This document shows, in pieces, positions 26,401-35,736 of a stretch of DNA of 64,000 nt. The notes beneath the pieces were generated by a model that had not been told where the DNA came from, did not search any database, and was given only the letters and a program-made list of their open reading frames with translations. Numbering within the stretch: position 1 is the first letter of the stretch; every line of letters starts with the position of its first letter. Source of the stretch: DTFZ01 sp050260375 (GTDB taxonomy: Bacteria; Bacillota; Clostridia; Christensenellales; SZUA-584); NCBI GenBank assembly GCA_050260375.1, contig JBLNCA010000007.1, positions 1 to 64,000 on the forward strand, written 5' to 3'. Position numbers and translations under genes: made by a program.

Positions 26401-27834
26401 ATGAACAACCAACGGCAATTTGACGAAACCGTAAAGAACCTGGAGATAAAGGACAAGGGCTACAGCGTGAGGACAATCCCCTATAAGGGAGGGTTAATAA
26501 AGTTATTTTTTATAAAGCAGCTTACTGACGCCGTATCCCTTACCGAGAACGTAATAAAGCCGCTTATTCAGCATATAAACGCATCGCAGAACGCGCCGAA
26601 GGCAAAAAATGTGTTGGAAAACGTTATTTTCGCCGAGGACACCAGGCTGGAAAACGATTACTCTATTGCCGAGCAATATCTGCTCGACGGAATGACGGTT
26701 ATACTTTTCAGCGGCGAACGCGAATATATTACCGTAAATATCAAAAAAGCGGAGCACCGCCAGGTCGCTGCTCCCGAGCTCAGCTACACGCTCCGGTCAC
26801 CTCGCGACTGCTTTGTGGAAAATCTCGACACCAACCTTTCGCTGTTGCGCTACAGGGTAAAAGACCCGGACTTTCGGGCAGAGGAAATGACGGTAGGCAA
26901 ACGTACGAAGACCCGCGTAGTGCTTTCATATATCGAGAGCATAATCGACCCCAATTTGGTAAAGGATATCCGCAACAGGATAAACAGCATAAACATCGAT
27001 GCAATAGTCGATTCGAGCGAACTGCAGCATTTACTGTCAACCAAAAATTCGATGCTGCCTCAGATGGGAGTAATAGAGAGATCCGACCTGGCCGTGGAAA
27101 CGCTTTTAGAAGGAAAGATGGTAATACTCGTGGACGGCAGCAATCTCCCGCTGTCCGTACCGAAGGTGTTTACCGAATTTCTGTATTCGTGCGACGACCG
27201 GTATGATAACAGGTATTTCGCGTTATTCATCAGGATACTGCGCTATATCGCCTTTTTCATATCTTATACCGGCGCGGCGTTGTATGTAGCCATTGAGTCC
27301 TTTCATAACGACATATTGCCCGCAGACTACGTACTGCTGCTTGCTCAGATGAGAGCAAAAGTTCCTTATACCGCTTTGGTGGGCGCGCTTATACTGGAGT
27401 TCGTCACTGAACTGATACGCGAAGCGCTGCTGCGCGTACCCAAGCAGATAGGCCCGGCGATAGGCATTGTGGGCGCCATAATAATCGGGCAGGCGGCAAT
27501 GTCTTCTGGGCTGTTTACATCCGTGCTGCTTATACTTATTTCCATTGAATTTCTGGCGTCCTTTTCGGTGCCGGATTTTACGCTTATGAACCCGTTTCGC
27601 GTCATTAAGCTGCTTATAATATTATTATCGGGACTCGCGGGCTTTTACGGGCTTATACTCGGCCTCACATTCGTGCTTGCCAAGCTTGTTTCCACCGATT
27701 CGTTCGGAGTTCCTTATATGGCGCCGTTCGCTCCATTTAACCGCTATGATTTCAAGCGTGCGTTTTCTTTTAACCGTGCAAACAGCAAACAGCGCCAGCA
27801 TTATGTAAAACCGAAGGACGCGAAGAGAGGCTGA
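26401..27834 (+). CDS. gerAA: Germinant receptor subunit, GerAA/GerKA family
   Basis: A 477-residue GerA subunit. An N-terminal cytoplasmic domain of about 240 residues is followed by four to five membrane helices (about 275-430) and a short basic tail. Recognisable blocks include LVKDIRNRINSINID, the VILVDGSNLPL segment, and EFVTELIREALLRVPKQIG in the membrane part. GAGGTGAAGC precedes the ATG. It is third in the locus (order B-C-A). A hairpin at 27895-27920 follows. Confidence 0.93.
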   Translation: MNNQRQFDETVKNLEIKDKGYSVRTIPYKGGLIKLFFIKQLTDAVSLTENVIKPLIQHINASQNAPKAKNVLENVIFAEDTRLENDYSIAEQYLLDGMTVILFSGEREYITVNIKKAEHRQVAAPELSYTLRSPRDCFVENLDTNLSLLRYRVKDPDFRAEEMTVGKRTKTRVVLSYIESIIDPNLVKDIRNRINSINIDAIVDSSELQHLLSTKNSMLPQMGVIERSDLAVETLLEGKMVILVDGSNLPLSVPKVFTEFLYSCDDRYDNRYFALFIRILRYIAFFISYTGAALYVAIESFHNDILPADYVLLLAQMRAKVPYTALVGALILEFVTELIREALLRVPKQIGPAIGIVGAIIIGQAAMSSGLFTSVLLILISIEFLASFSVPDFTLMNPFRVIKLLIILLSGLAGFYGLILGLTFVLAKLVSTDSFGVPYMAPFAPFNRYDFKRAFSFNRANSKQRQHYVKPKDAKRG

Positions 27835-27894
27835 GTACCGAATTATTAAGCCCTCCGGTTTTGTGTACCGCAATGCTAGATCTTTATTCCATAC

Positions 27895-27920
27895 AAAAAG
27901 CGCCTTCCGTGAGGCGCTTT
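27895..27920 (-). terminator. Convergent terminator between gerAA and the LCP gene
   Basis: A 9-bp stem, AAAGCGCCT (27897-27905) with AGGCGCTTT (27912-27920), and a 6-nt loop. The minus-strand side continues as a T run, so it most clearly ends the LCP transcript. It may act weakly for gerAA on the plus strand. Confidence 0.72.
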
Positions 27921-27956
27921 GAGTGTTGATGCCTCTTTATTTCCGGATTACCTGAT

Positions 27957-28014
27957 ACACCTCATCCGGCGCTTCGCGCCACCTTCCCCCGAGGGGGGAA
28001 GGCTACACCTCATG
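27957..28014. repeat. Gut-Clostridia-type CACCTCATCCG palindromic repeat
   Basis: It contains CACCTCATCCGGCGCTTCG, an inverted GGCGC..GCGCC, and CCTTCCCCC..GGGGGGAAGG, a second palindrome. A similar bipartite repeat is familiar to me from many human-gut Clostridia genomes. Only one copy is in the window. It lies directly after the LCP stop codon. Confidence 0.6.
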
Positions 28015-28030
28015 CGTCGCTTTGATGCTA

Positions 28031-29029
28031 CTAATTCTCCAAAAAGTCCTGAAGCTTTTTCATCTCGGTATCGAAATCTTTGGGCTGCACTATTGAGCCC
28101 ACTCCCTTTATCATGGAATTATCATACTTCTCGGGGTACCTGAACGTCTTAAGCCCTCCGGTGATGCCCTTGACGGTTTTTGCTATCTCGAGTATATCTC
28201 CTAAAGGTATATCCGTGCGTACATACTGGTACATCGCGTCTATGAGTCCGGGTATCTCGTCAAGGCTTATATCCTTCGCCTTGCTAAAAAGCTGAGAAAG
28301 CACGGTATGCTGGCGCGCTATCCTCCCATCGTCCCAGTCCGGATGGCGTATCCTCATATACGCCACCGCCTGCCGCCCGTTTAAGTGGTGCTTTCCGGGT
28401 TTATCTATAGTCTTCACCGCATGCTTGCTGTCTTCCTTGTTTATCTCGTTTATGTTGATATTCAGCCATTCGAACTCCTTCCCCTTGTTTATCGTCACGT
28501 CCACGCCGCCAAACGCGTTTATTATGTCTTCCATGCCGTAGAAGTTGATGATTACATAATGGTCGGGGTTTATGCCGAAGTTTTGCTGAAACGTCTTTTT
28601 CGTAAGGTCTATGCCCTCCATGCTGAACGCTGTATTAAGCTTGTTCATGTTATGGCCTTCTATAGGCACGTATGTATCCCTCATGAACGAAGCAAGCTTC
28701 AATACGTTTTTGTCCTTGTCTATGCGCAATACCATCATCACATCCGAGAGGCCGGTAAATTTCCCTGCGCGCCTGTTGTCCACGCCGATGAGCAGTATGT
28801 CCATAGTTCCCGCAGTCTCTTCGACCTGCTCCACTTCGCCGCCCCTATACGTAGGCAAACCACTTGTTCCGGGGTCTATCTCCACCGCCAAAGCCGCGAC
28901 GGGGTCCACGCCCGGTTTCTCCCATATCTTTGCAACGTTCATATATATGAATACGACGCAGACTATAAAAGACAGTGCAAGCGCGCACAGCGCAATCAGC
29001 AATATTTTTAATAATTTCCTCCTGCTCAA
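28031..29029 (-). CDS. LytR-CpsA-Psr (LCP) family protein, copy 1
   Basis: A 332-residue LCP enzyme, expected to attach undecaprenyl-linked glycopolymers (teichoic acid or capsule-like) to peptidoglycan on the outer face of the membrane. One membrane anchor lies at about 8-33 and the LCP domain follows from about 75. It has DILLIGVDNR, the conserved Arg in SFMRDTYVPI, and AYMRIRHPDWDDGRIARQ near 225-242. The start is TTG at 29029 with AGGAGGT upstream. It closely resembles the next gene upstream and is probably a tandem duplicate. Which polymer it transfers is unknown. Confidence 0.93.
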   Translation of the reverse strand: MSRRKLLKILLIALCALALSFIVCVVFIYMNVAKIWEKPGVDPVAALAVEIDPGTSGLPTYRGGEVEQVEETAGTMDILLIGVDNRRAGKFTGLSDVMMVLRIDKDKNVLKLASFMRDTYVPIEGHNMNKLNTAFSMEGIDLTKKTFQQNFGINPDHYVIINFYGMEDIINAFGGVDVTINKGKEFEWLNININEINKEDSKHAVKTIDKPGKHHLNGRQAVAYMRIRHPDWDDGRIARQHTVLSQLFSKAKDISLDEIPGLIDAMYQYVRTDIPLGDILEIAKTVKGITGGLKTFRYPEKYDNSMIKGVGSIVQPKDFDTEMKKLQDFLEN

Positions 29030-29102
29030 ACCCCAACACCTCCTGTCAGTACTTTAATAATACGACATTTTTCGGATATTGTACATACTTTTTACATCAC
29101 CG

Positions 29103-29218
29103 CCTCAAATAGCCTCACGTCTTGCCGGGGACCCCGTATTTACACCCCATAAAACTCTTGCTTTATGGGGACCCCGTATTTACACCCCATAAAGCTTTTG
29201 CTTTATGGGGACCCCGTA
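29103..29218. repeat. Three tandem palindromic repeat units
   Basis: Units begin at about 29103, 29144 and 29184 (period about 40 bp). The third has a perfect stem, CCCCATAAAG with CTTTATGGGG. Each is followed by GACCCCGTA. They fill most of the gap between the two LCP genes. Confidence 0.88.
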
Positions 29219-29282
29219 AAAAAAGCAGCGGGGCGTTTAATCACCCCACCGCAGTTTTTTGAAATATTAAATGAAATTCCGT

Positions 29283-30323
29283 CTAGTTTTCGAGAAAATC
29301 GTGCAGATTCTTTATAGCTGTGTCGAAGTCCTTAGGCTGTACTATCGACATCCCCTTGTAGCCGCCGTTTGCGAAGTCGTCAGGATACATGAATCTTCCA
29401 AGCTCGGTGCCCTCCATGGTTTTTATGGTGTTTGCCAAGTCGAGCATCTTGTCCAAAGGTATATCGGTGCGTACATATTTAATCATAGAGTCGATAAGCC
29501 CGGGTATCTCCGACATGCCTACGTCTTTAGCTTTCTTAAACAGCGCTGAAAGCACCGTCTGCTGGCGCACTATCCTTCCGTTGTCGCCGCCCGGATGCCT
29601 TATCCTCATATACGCCACTGCCTGGCGCCCGTTGAGGTGGTGCTCGCCCGCCTTGTTGATATTTTCAGCGTCTTTGCCGCTGTCTTCGTTGTTTATCTCG
29701 TTGATATTTATATTGAGCCATTCAAGCTCGTTTTTTTCAATATTGACATCAACGCCGCCCAGCCCTTCGATTATGTCTTCCATGCCGTAGAAGTTTACGA
29801 TGATGTAGTAATCGGGCGCAAGGCCGAAGCTGTCTTTAAACGTCTTCTTAGTAAGATCGGTGCCGCCGAAGCTGTAAGCGGCGTTAAGCTTGTTTTTGCC
29901 GTGCCCGTCTATCTCCACAAGCGTATCCCTCATGAACGACGCGAGCTTTAATTTGCCGCTGTTTTTATCGACGCGCATATAGATAAGTACGTCCGAGCGC
30001 CCGGAAAACTTTCCGTTTTCCCTGTTGTCCACGCCTATGAGCAATATGTCGGTAGCGCCCGGCTCTTTTTCGATTTCCGGAGCCGTGCCGCCTTGAAATG
30101 AAGCGTCGGGCAGCCCGCTGGCTTCAGGGTCCGTCTCATACACTTCGCCGCCTGCGCCGACTTCGGGCTTGTCCCAAATCTGCGCGATGTTTGCCCAAAT
30201 ATATACGCCCGTTCCTATAAGCATTACCGCCAATACGCATATCACTATGGCCAGTACTTTTATAGGCTTCTTTTTCTTCTTAGGAACATTGATCCTAATT
30301 GATTTCTCCGCCAACCTGTTCAC
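29283..30323 (-). CDS. LytR-CpsA-Psr (LCP) family protein, copy 2
   Basis: A 346-residue LCP enzyme with the same layout as its neighbour: a Lys-rich cytoplasmic start (VPKKKKK), one helix at about 22-45, then the LCP domain with DILLIGVDNR, SFMRDTLVEI and AYMRIRHPGGDNGRIVRQ. GTG at 30323 is only one base from its AGGAG; TTG at 30314, three codons in, has a 10-base spacing and is the more likely start. The two copies are highly similar across the catalytic domain and diverge in the linker after the membrane helix. The role is as for copy 1. Confidence 0.93.
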   Translation of the reverse strand: MNRLAEKSIRINVPKKKKKPIKVLAIVICVLAVMLIGTGVYIWANIAQIWDKPEVGAGGEVYETDPEASGLPDASFQGGTAPEIEKEPGATDILLIGVDNRENGKFSGRSDVLIYMRVDKNSGKLKLASFMRDTLVEIDGHGKNKLNAAYSFGGTDLTKKTFKDSFGLAPDYYIIVNFYGMEDIIEGLGGVDVNIEKNELEWLNININEINNEDSGKDAENINKAGEHHLNGRQAVAYMRIRHPGGDNGRIVRQQTVLSALFKKAKDVGMSEIPGLIDSMIKYVRTDIPLDKMLDLANTIKTMEGTELGRFMYPDDFANGGYKGMSIVQPKDFDTAIKNLHDFLEN

Positions 30324-30506
30324 ACTCCTAATAAACTTTTATCTAAAAGCCTTCGCTTTTAAGGATTTCACCACCGGCCCGAACCAAAAAGTTCAAGCAT
30401 ATATATGCAATCACCATCATACAACATGTTTTTTGATTTGTATATACTTATATAAAACATAATAATATGGTTTTATGCCATATAATGCTTAAGATTTTTC
30501 TCTTTG

Positions 30507-31715
30507 TCACGCGTTCCTTTTGCGAAGCATATCCCCCGGCCGCAAATCGTAAGGGCAGTTTATATAAAGCATCTCCTTGGGGTGGGGCGCGCTTATCCTG
30601 CTCTCGCCCTCAGGAGTCAAAATATCGGTTACCTCAAACGAGCCGCTAAAACGCGGTGAGAGCGCTTCGAGCTCGTCGCCTTTTGAAAACTTGCCGCGCT
30701 GCTCTATCAGCAAAAGCCCTCTTTCGTCACGCGCCGCCTTCACTTTTGCCACAAAATCGTACGTGCGCCGCGGCGCGCTTAAGTCCGTGTCCTGTCCGCT
30801 CTCGCGCGGGTTGCCGTAGAAAAAGCCAGTGGTAAACGGGCGGCTGCCCGCTTTCAATACTTCGTCAAGCAAAGCGCTGTCAAACGGCTTGCCTTGAATG
30901 CAATCGTCGAGCGCACGGCGGTAAGCGCCCGTCACGCAGGCGACATAGTATTCGGACTTCATCCGGCCTTCTATTTTAAGCGACGTAACGCCCGCGTCTA
31001 TAACGTCTTTTAAGTGGGATATCATGCAAAGGTCTTTGGAGTTGAATATGTACGTGCCGCGGTCGTCCTGCTGCACCGGAAAATACTCTCCCGCATACCC
31101 GCGTTCGCTCACGTAGTATTCCCAGCGGCAGGGCTGCGCGCATTCCCCCCTGTTGCCGCTCCTGCCCGTCAGGAAATTGGAGAGCAGGCAGCGCCCGGAA
31201 TACGATATGCACATAGCGCCGTGCACGAATGCCTCGAATTCAAGCGCAGCGGGAGTGTTTTCTCTCATATACGATATCTCGGCAAGCGAAAGCTCGCGCG
31301 AGAGTATAATGCGCGATACGCCCTCGCTATGCCAGAACTGTGCGCTTTTTGAGTTTGTCGTGTTTGCCTGCGTGGAAAGGTGAATGGGAACATCGGGCGC
31401 TACGCGCCTTGCCGTACACAAAACGCCCGGGTCAGTTACGATAAACGCGTCGACCCCTAAGTCTCTTAACTCTTCCAGATAGCCTTCAAGGCCAGCAAAG
31501 TCGCTGTCGCGGAACACGGCGTTTACCGTAATATACAGGCGTTTATTAAGGCCGTGCAGCAGCGCCGCGGCCTCCTTTATCTCGTCTGTTGTAAAGTTGC
31601 CCGCAAAAGCACGCAGGCCGTACGCCTTGCCGGCCGCGTACACGGCGTCCGCGCCGAAATACGCTGCGGCTTTGAGCGCCTCCATGCTGCCCGCGGGCGC
31701 TAATAGCTCTATCAT
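30507..31715 (-). CDS. U32 family protein, probable tRNA uridine hydroxylase (TrhP-like)
   Basis: A 402-residue member of the U32 collagenase-like family. It has the N-terminal LLAPAGSMEALKAA and GADAVYAAG motifs, and the Cys-rich core around 172-195 (SGRCLLSNFL, then GECAQPC), which in the family binds an iron-sulfur cluster. Members encoded next to mltG in Bacillus (YrrO, TrhP) act in 5-hydroxyuridine formation in tRNA using prephenate, so that role is inferred here over peptidase activity. It starts two bases after the mltG stop. Confidence 0.85.
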   Translation of the reverse strand: MIELLAPAGSMEALKAAAYFGADAVYAAGKAYGLRAFAGNFTTDEIKEAAALLHGLNKRLYITVNAVFRDSDFAGLEGYLEELRDLGVDAFIVTDPGVLCTARRVAPDVPIHLSTQANTTNSKSAQFWHSEGVSRIILSRELSLAEISYMRENTPAALEFEAFVHGAMCISYSGRCLLSNFLTGRSGNRGECAQPCRWEYYVSERGYAGEYFPVQQDDRGTYIFNSKDLCMISHLKDVIDAGVTSLKIEGRMKSEYYVACVTGAYRRALDDCIQGKPFDSALLDEVLKAGSRPFTTGFFYGNPRESGQDTDLSAPRRTYDFVAKVKAARDERGLLLIEQRGKFSKGDELEALSPRFSGSFEVTDILTPEGESRISAPHPKEMLYINCPYDLRPGDMLRKRNA

Positions 31716-31717
31716 TA

Positions 31718-33004
31718 TTACGTTGTCGGGCTGGGCGACGCGCTCGCCTGCGCCGCCACGGCTTGTTCAAAAGCTTTTACGTTAGCGTGATGTTCGTCGA
31801 GAGTTTTGGCGAACACAAGCTCGCCCGAATCGGGCGCTTTGTTGCAGAAATACAGGTATTTGTCTGCGATGTACCCTTCGTCGGGATACAAAGCGGCTTC
31901 TATCGCCTGCTTGCCCGGGTTGCAGACCGGCCCAATAGGCAACCCTTTGTTTATGTCCGTGTTGTAAGGCGAATCTATAGTATGCTCCTCCGGCAAGTAG
32001 GAGAGCTTCTTTTTTCCTGTTATGTAACGCAATGTGGCGCCCGACTGCAGCGGCATGTCTATATCTTTATTAAGCCTGTTATGGAACACCGCCGATATCC
32101 TCTTGAAATCCTGCGGCAGACCTTCCCACTCAATCATCGACGCCAAGGTCATCACCTGGTCCGTAGTCATGCCCAATTCCTGCGCCTTTTCGGAGTAACC
32201 CAGCGTGAATATCTCATTAAACCTGTCAAGCAGCTTCTTTATTATATCCTCGGGCTTGGAATCCAAATACACCTCGTACGTGTCCGGGAACAGATAACCT
32301 TCAAGTATATACCTGCGCTGTTTCGCGCTTTCCCCGGCTGAGAACGCGGAGATGAAATCATAATCGTTAAACGCTGCGGGGTCTTTGCACAGCCTGAGGA
32401 ACTCGGCCTTTTCGGCTGTATCGAATACACCCTTCTGCACTAGCGTCGCCGCCATGTCTTCGACAGTCATGCCTTCGGTGAGCGTTACCCTTGCGGTCTT
32501 GCGGCCTCCGTCGCCCGCCTCGAGTATCGCTATTATCTCGTCCATCGTCATGGCCGGCGAGAGCTTGTACGTCCCCGCCTGCATCGAAGAGCCCTTGTCG
32601 TTGAAATCCGCGTACATCTGGAACACGAATTTATTGCGTATTATACCCGCCTCGTACAGCGTGGACGCTATCTTGGAAAGCGACGAGCCCGTCTTTATCT
32701 GTATCGTTTGTACTGCGGAAGGGTCGCTGCCCGCGGGGTCGAAGTAGTTTCCCTTTACGTAAGCGAATACGGCCGTGCCCAGCCAGAACACCAGAGCCGC
32801 GCTGATAATGAGCAAAAGCGCGGGCCGGGTAAACTTCCAGATAAGCGCGGGAAGAGTATACTCTCTTATGGAGCTTCTCTCTTCCGCCAGGTCGGCTGGC
32901 TCGCGCGCGCCCGCATTCATAGAGAACTGACGCGTCTCGTTATGCGAGGGCGATATGCTGTTGTCGTCGGCAAAGTAATTATTGCCGCCACGCTTTCTCA
33001 TCAT
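31718..33004 (-). CDS. mltG: Endolytic murein transglycosylase MltG
   Basis: A 428-residue MltG (YceG-like), which cleaves nascent glycan strands at the outer membrane face and sets their length. A cytoplasmic N-terminus of 58 residues is followed by a single helix (about 60-83), a LysM-like subdomain (about 100-165), and a catalytic domain with ASMIEWE at 288-294 containing the catalytic Glu. The C-terminal LPIGPVCNPGKQAIEAAL is typical. The tail is Ala/Ser rich. It lies three bases after the YlbF-family gene. Confidence 0.94.
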   Translation of the reverse strand: MMRKRGGNNYFADDNSISPSHNETRQFSMNAGAREPADLAEERSSIREYTLPALIWKFTRPALLLIISAALVFWLGTAVFAYVKGNYFDPAGSDPSAVQTIQIKTGSSLSKIASTLYEAGIIRNKFVFQMYADFNDKGSSMQAGTYKLSPAMTMDEIIAILEAGDGGRKTARVTLTEGMTVEDMAATLVQKGVFDTAEKAEFLRLCKDPAAFNDYDFISAFSAGESAKQRRYILEGYLFPDTYEVYLDSKPEDIIKKLLDRFNEIFTLGYSEKAQELGMTTDQVMTLASMIEWEGLPQDFKRISAVFHNRLNKDIDMPLQSGATLRYITGKKKLSYLPEEHTIDSPYNTDINKGLPIGPVCNPGKQAIEAALYPDEGYIADKYLYFCNKAPDSGELVFAKTLDEHHANVKAFEQAVAAQASASPSPTT

Positions 33005-33007
33005 TGC

Positions 33008-33355
33008 TTATTCCTTTAAAAAATCGAGCCCCAAGTCGCACGCGCTGTTTAATATGTTGTACACGTCGCCGACAAGCGTCTGGAACTTGTACTCGGCGGC
33101 GAAGAACTCGGTAACGCTGTTGTTGAAAGCGAGCAGCTCGCCCAGCTTCTTTACCTTGTCCATCGTCTCGGTCGGCGGCTCGTTTCCGGCAAGATATGCC
33201 GCCTGCGCCTCAAACTGCAGCTTCTTGTAGTCCTTAATAAGCGCTTTCGTACTCTCGTCAGCCATAACGACGGCCTTTAAGCGCGCGTATACCTTATATT
33301 CAGGGCTGTTCTTAATCTCGTTTGCGAGTTCGTGCGCCTTATCGTATACCAGCAT
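33008..33355 (-). CDS. YlbF/YmcA family regulator
   Basis: A 115-residue, almost wholly helical protein of the Com_YlbF family. In Bacillus subtilis YlbF, YmcA and YaaT form a complex that tunes RNase Y-dependent mRNA maturation, and so affects competence, sporulation and biofilm. Visible here are the N-terminal VYDKAHELANEI, the IKDYKKLQFEAQAAYLAG helix and a terminal helix with one Cys. It is 10 bp from the RNase J gene. The partners are not in the window. Confidence 0.85.
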   Translation of the reverse strand: MLVYDKAHELANEIKNSPEYKVYARLKAVVMADESTKALIKDYKKLQFEAQAAYLAGNEPPTETMDKVKKLGELLAFNNSVTEFFAAEYKFQTLVGDVYNILNSACDLGLDFLKE

Positions 33356-33365
33356 TCCCCACTCC

Positions 33366-35027
33366 TTAGATATCTATTATGATGGGAAGTATCATAGGGT
33401 TGCGCTTTGTGCTGTCATATAGATAGCTGCGCAGCGCTTTCTTTATGCGGCTCTTTATAGTCGTCCATTCCGTTATCTTGTTCTTTTCGCAGTCCTCTAC
33501 GACTTCCGTAATAAGCTTTTTAGCGGCTTCGAGTAAATCGCCCGACTCGCGCATATACACGAATCCCCTCGATACTATATCAGGCCCCGCCACGAGCTCT
33601 CCCGTCTCGGATGATATAGTCACCACCACAATAAACAGGCCGTCCTGTGAAAGCTGCTTCCTGTCGCGCAGCACCACGTTGCCTACGTCGCCCACTCCGA
33701 GGCCGTCTATGATTATGCTGCCCGACGGCACCGTTTCAGTAAACCTCGAAAACTTCCTGCCTATTTCTATAACCTTGCCTATCTCGGGTATGAATATGTT
33801 CTTCTTCTTTACCCCCACGCTCTCGGCAAGCCCCGCGTGCCGGTAGAGATGGCGGTATTCGCCGTGCACCGGTATGAAGTATTTCGGTTTCGTTATAGAC
33901 AGCATCAGCTTAAGCTCTTCTTCGCACGCGTGGCCGGAGACGTGTATGTCCGCCATCGCTTCGTTTATTACGTCGGCGCCCTTGCGGTACAGCATGTTAA
34001 TGACGTCGGATATGTACCTCTCGTTGCCGGGTATCGCCGACGCCGAGATTATAACGAGGTCGCCCGGCATCATCTGAAGCTTCTTGTGCTCGCCCGCAGC
34101 CATGCGCACCAGCCCCGACATCGTCTCGCCCTGGCTGCCCGTAGTCAGTATGACTATCTTTGAAGCGGCGAGCTTGTCAAGCTCTTCCGGCTCAACAAGC
34201 AGGTCTTCATCGTATTCGAGGTAGCCAAGCTCCTTTGCCACCTTTGCTATCTTAAGCATGCTCCTGCCCGAGAGGCAGACCTTCCTGCCAAAGCGCTTCG
34301 ATGCGGTTATCACCTGCTGCAGCCTATGTATATTTGAAGCGAAAGTCGCTACAATTATCCTCCCCGTGGCTTTCTTGAAAAAGCTCTCGAACGTCTCGCC
34401 TACCTTGCTCTCCGACATCGTCGAGCCCGGGTTTTCCGCGTTCGTAGAATCGGACATCAGTACGAGCACGCCTTTTTTGCCGAGTTCCGCGAACTTTGCC
34501 AGGTCTATCACCCTGCCGTCAGTCGGCGTGTAATCCACCTTAAAATCGCCCGTGTGCACCAGTATGCCTATCGGCGTGTGTATTGCAAAGCCCAAGGCCG
34601 CGTCTATGCTGTGGTTTACCTGTATCGCTTCTATCTTGAAGAGACCTGCGCTGATTGTGTCTCCCGGCTTTATTATGTTGAAATTTAAGCCCTCGATCTT
34701 CCTTTCGGCAAGCTTCGTTTCAATAAGCGCCAGCGAAAGGTCCGTTCCGTATACCGGGGCGCCCAGGTCCTGCAGCAGGTAGGGCGTCGCCCCTATATGG
34801 TCCTCATGGCCGTGCGTTATAAGCACAGCCTTTATTTTTTCCTTGTTCTTCTTCAGGTACGCCGCGTCGGGTATCACGTAGTCCACGCCCAACATGTCTT
34901 CCCGTGGAAACGACAGCCCGCAGTCAATAACTATTATCTCGTCGCCGTACTCTATAACTGTCATGTTTTTTCCCACTTCGCCTACTCCGCCAAGCGGGAT
35001 GATACGCACTGAATTCTGTTTTGCCAA
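33366..35027 (-). CDS. rnj: Ribonuclease J
   Basis: A 553-residue beta-CASP metallo-beta-lactamase RNase with endo- and 5' exonuclease roles in mRNA decay and rRNA maturation. The metal motif THGHEDHIG is at 71-79 (H72, H74, D76, H77); a beta-CASP domain and the PVHGEYRHLYRHA motif follow, and then a C-terminal dimerisation domain. I chose TTG at 35027 because GAGGAATATAC is correctly spaced; an upstream ATG at 35069 would add 14 atypical residues. A possible weak promoter (TATTAT at 35063-35058) lies just upstream. Confidence 0.95.
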   Translation of the reverse strand: MAKQNSVRIIPLGGVGEVGKNMTVIEYGDEIIVIDCGLSFPREDMLGVDYVIPDAAYLKKNKEKIKAVLITHGHEDHIGATPYLLQDLGAPVYGTDLSLALIETKLAERKIEGLNFNIIKPGDTISAGLFKIEAIQVNHSIDAALGFAIHTPIGILVHTGDFKVDYTPTDGRVIDLAKFAELGKKGVLVLMSDSTNAENPGSTMSESKVGETFESFFKKATGRIIVATFASNIHRLQQVITASKRFGRKVCLSGRSMLKIAKVAKELGYLEYDEDLLVEPEELDKLAASKIVILTTGSQGETMSGLVRMAAGEHKKLQMMPGDLVIISASAIPGNERYISDVINMLYRKGADVINEAMADIHVSGHACEEELKLMLSITKPKYFIPVHGEYRHLYRHAGLAESVGVKKKNIFIPEIGKVIEIGRKFSRFTETVPSGSIIIDGLGVGDVGNVVLRDRKQLSQDGLFIVVVTISSETGELVAGPDIVSRGFVYMRESGDLLEAAKKLITEVVEDCEKNKITEWTTIKSRIKKALRSYLYDSTKRNPMILPIIIDI

Positions 35028-35174
35028 GTATATTCCTCGCTCTCTTCCTGCCCCTATATAATAAATCAATTACATTTTTTGCGCAAGCGCAATGAATCCA
35101 AACTGTCTTGCCTGTCTGAATTAAACATTTTACAATTAGTAATTATATAAAACGAAGCCGGACTCTTGGTAAGA

Positions 35175-35507
35175 TTATTTTGCCTTATATCTGTCTTTTT
35201 GGTCGAAAAACGTTATATCAGCGTAACCCGCGTATATCCTGCCCGAATGCTTTGCGCCCGCCGGTATGAAATACCTGTCGCCCTTTTGAAACGTGTGCGG
35301 CACGCCTTCTATGTTAAGATCTATCCTGCCCTCGAGCACCACGCCAAATTGTGCCGCGTGGGAATGCTCGGGAAGGTCGGCGTCCTCCCCAAACTCCATG
35401 AATATTATCTGATGGCTGCCGTCCTGCGAAAGGTAGGCGCGCACGCCGCTGATCGGTATGTCCGCCTCGGGAAGGCCGAGTATCGGCTCGGGAAATATCA
35501 ATTCCAT
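35175..35507 (-). CDS. Small cupin-domain protein
   Basis: A 110-residue single-domain cupin. Motif 1 (HSHAAQFGVVLEGRIDL) and motif 2 (GDRYFIPAGAKHSG) supply the usual His and Glu/Gln metal ligands. Such small cupins are often metal-binding sensors or sugar/acid isomerases; the substrate cannot be told here. The ATG at 35507 has GGGAGAAG upstream. It stands alone between rnj and the nucleotidyltransferase fusion, with more than 100 bp on each side. Confidence 0.85.
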   Translation of the reverse strand: MELIFPEPILGLPEADIPISGVRAYLSQDGSHQIIFMEFGEDADLPEHSHAAQFGVVLEGRIDLNIEGVPHTFQKGDRYFIPAGAKHSGRIYAGYADITFFDQKDRYKAK

Positions 35508-35698
35508 ATTTGCTTCTCCCGGGTAAATCTATTCCTTACTGCTTTGCTGCAACTCAAATAGTTTAACATCAAAAGTAACTGTAGTAAATATAAAACATTT
35601 TTCAGCAGTGTGATATGTGGTAAACCATATTGCTTAATCAAAGCAAGCTCCAGGAGCGGACAGGAGGACTTGAAGGCATAATTACCTGCAATATATAA

Positions 35699-35717
35699 GA
35701 GGGCTATCAAAGCCCTC
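35699..35717 (-). terminator. Probable terminator of the nucleotidyltransferase fusion gene
   Basis: A 7-bp stem, GAGGGCT (35699-35705) with AGCCCTC (35711-35717), about 20 bp after the gene's stop on the minus strand. The following U tract is broken (TTATATATT), so efficiency is uncertain. The rest of 35508-35736 holds nothing else recognisable. Confidence 0.55.
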
Positions 35718-35736
35718 CCCTGCAATCAATACAATA

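Noticed and set aside
30464..30483. ATATGG/CCATAT hairpin after the U32 gene as a terminator
   Set aside because: Only a 6-bp AT-rich stem with a broken U tract; too weak to call.
35626..35698. Small ORF after AGGAGG at about 35663
   Set aside because: The only start nearby (TTG) is followed by a stop after two codons.
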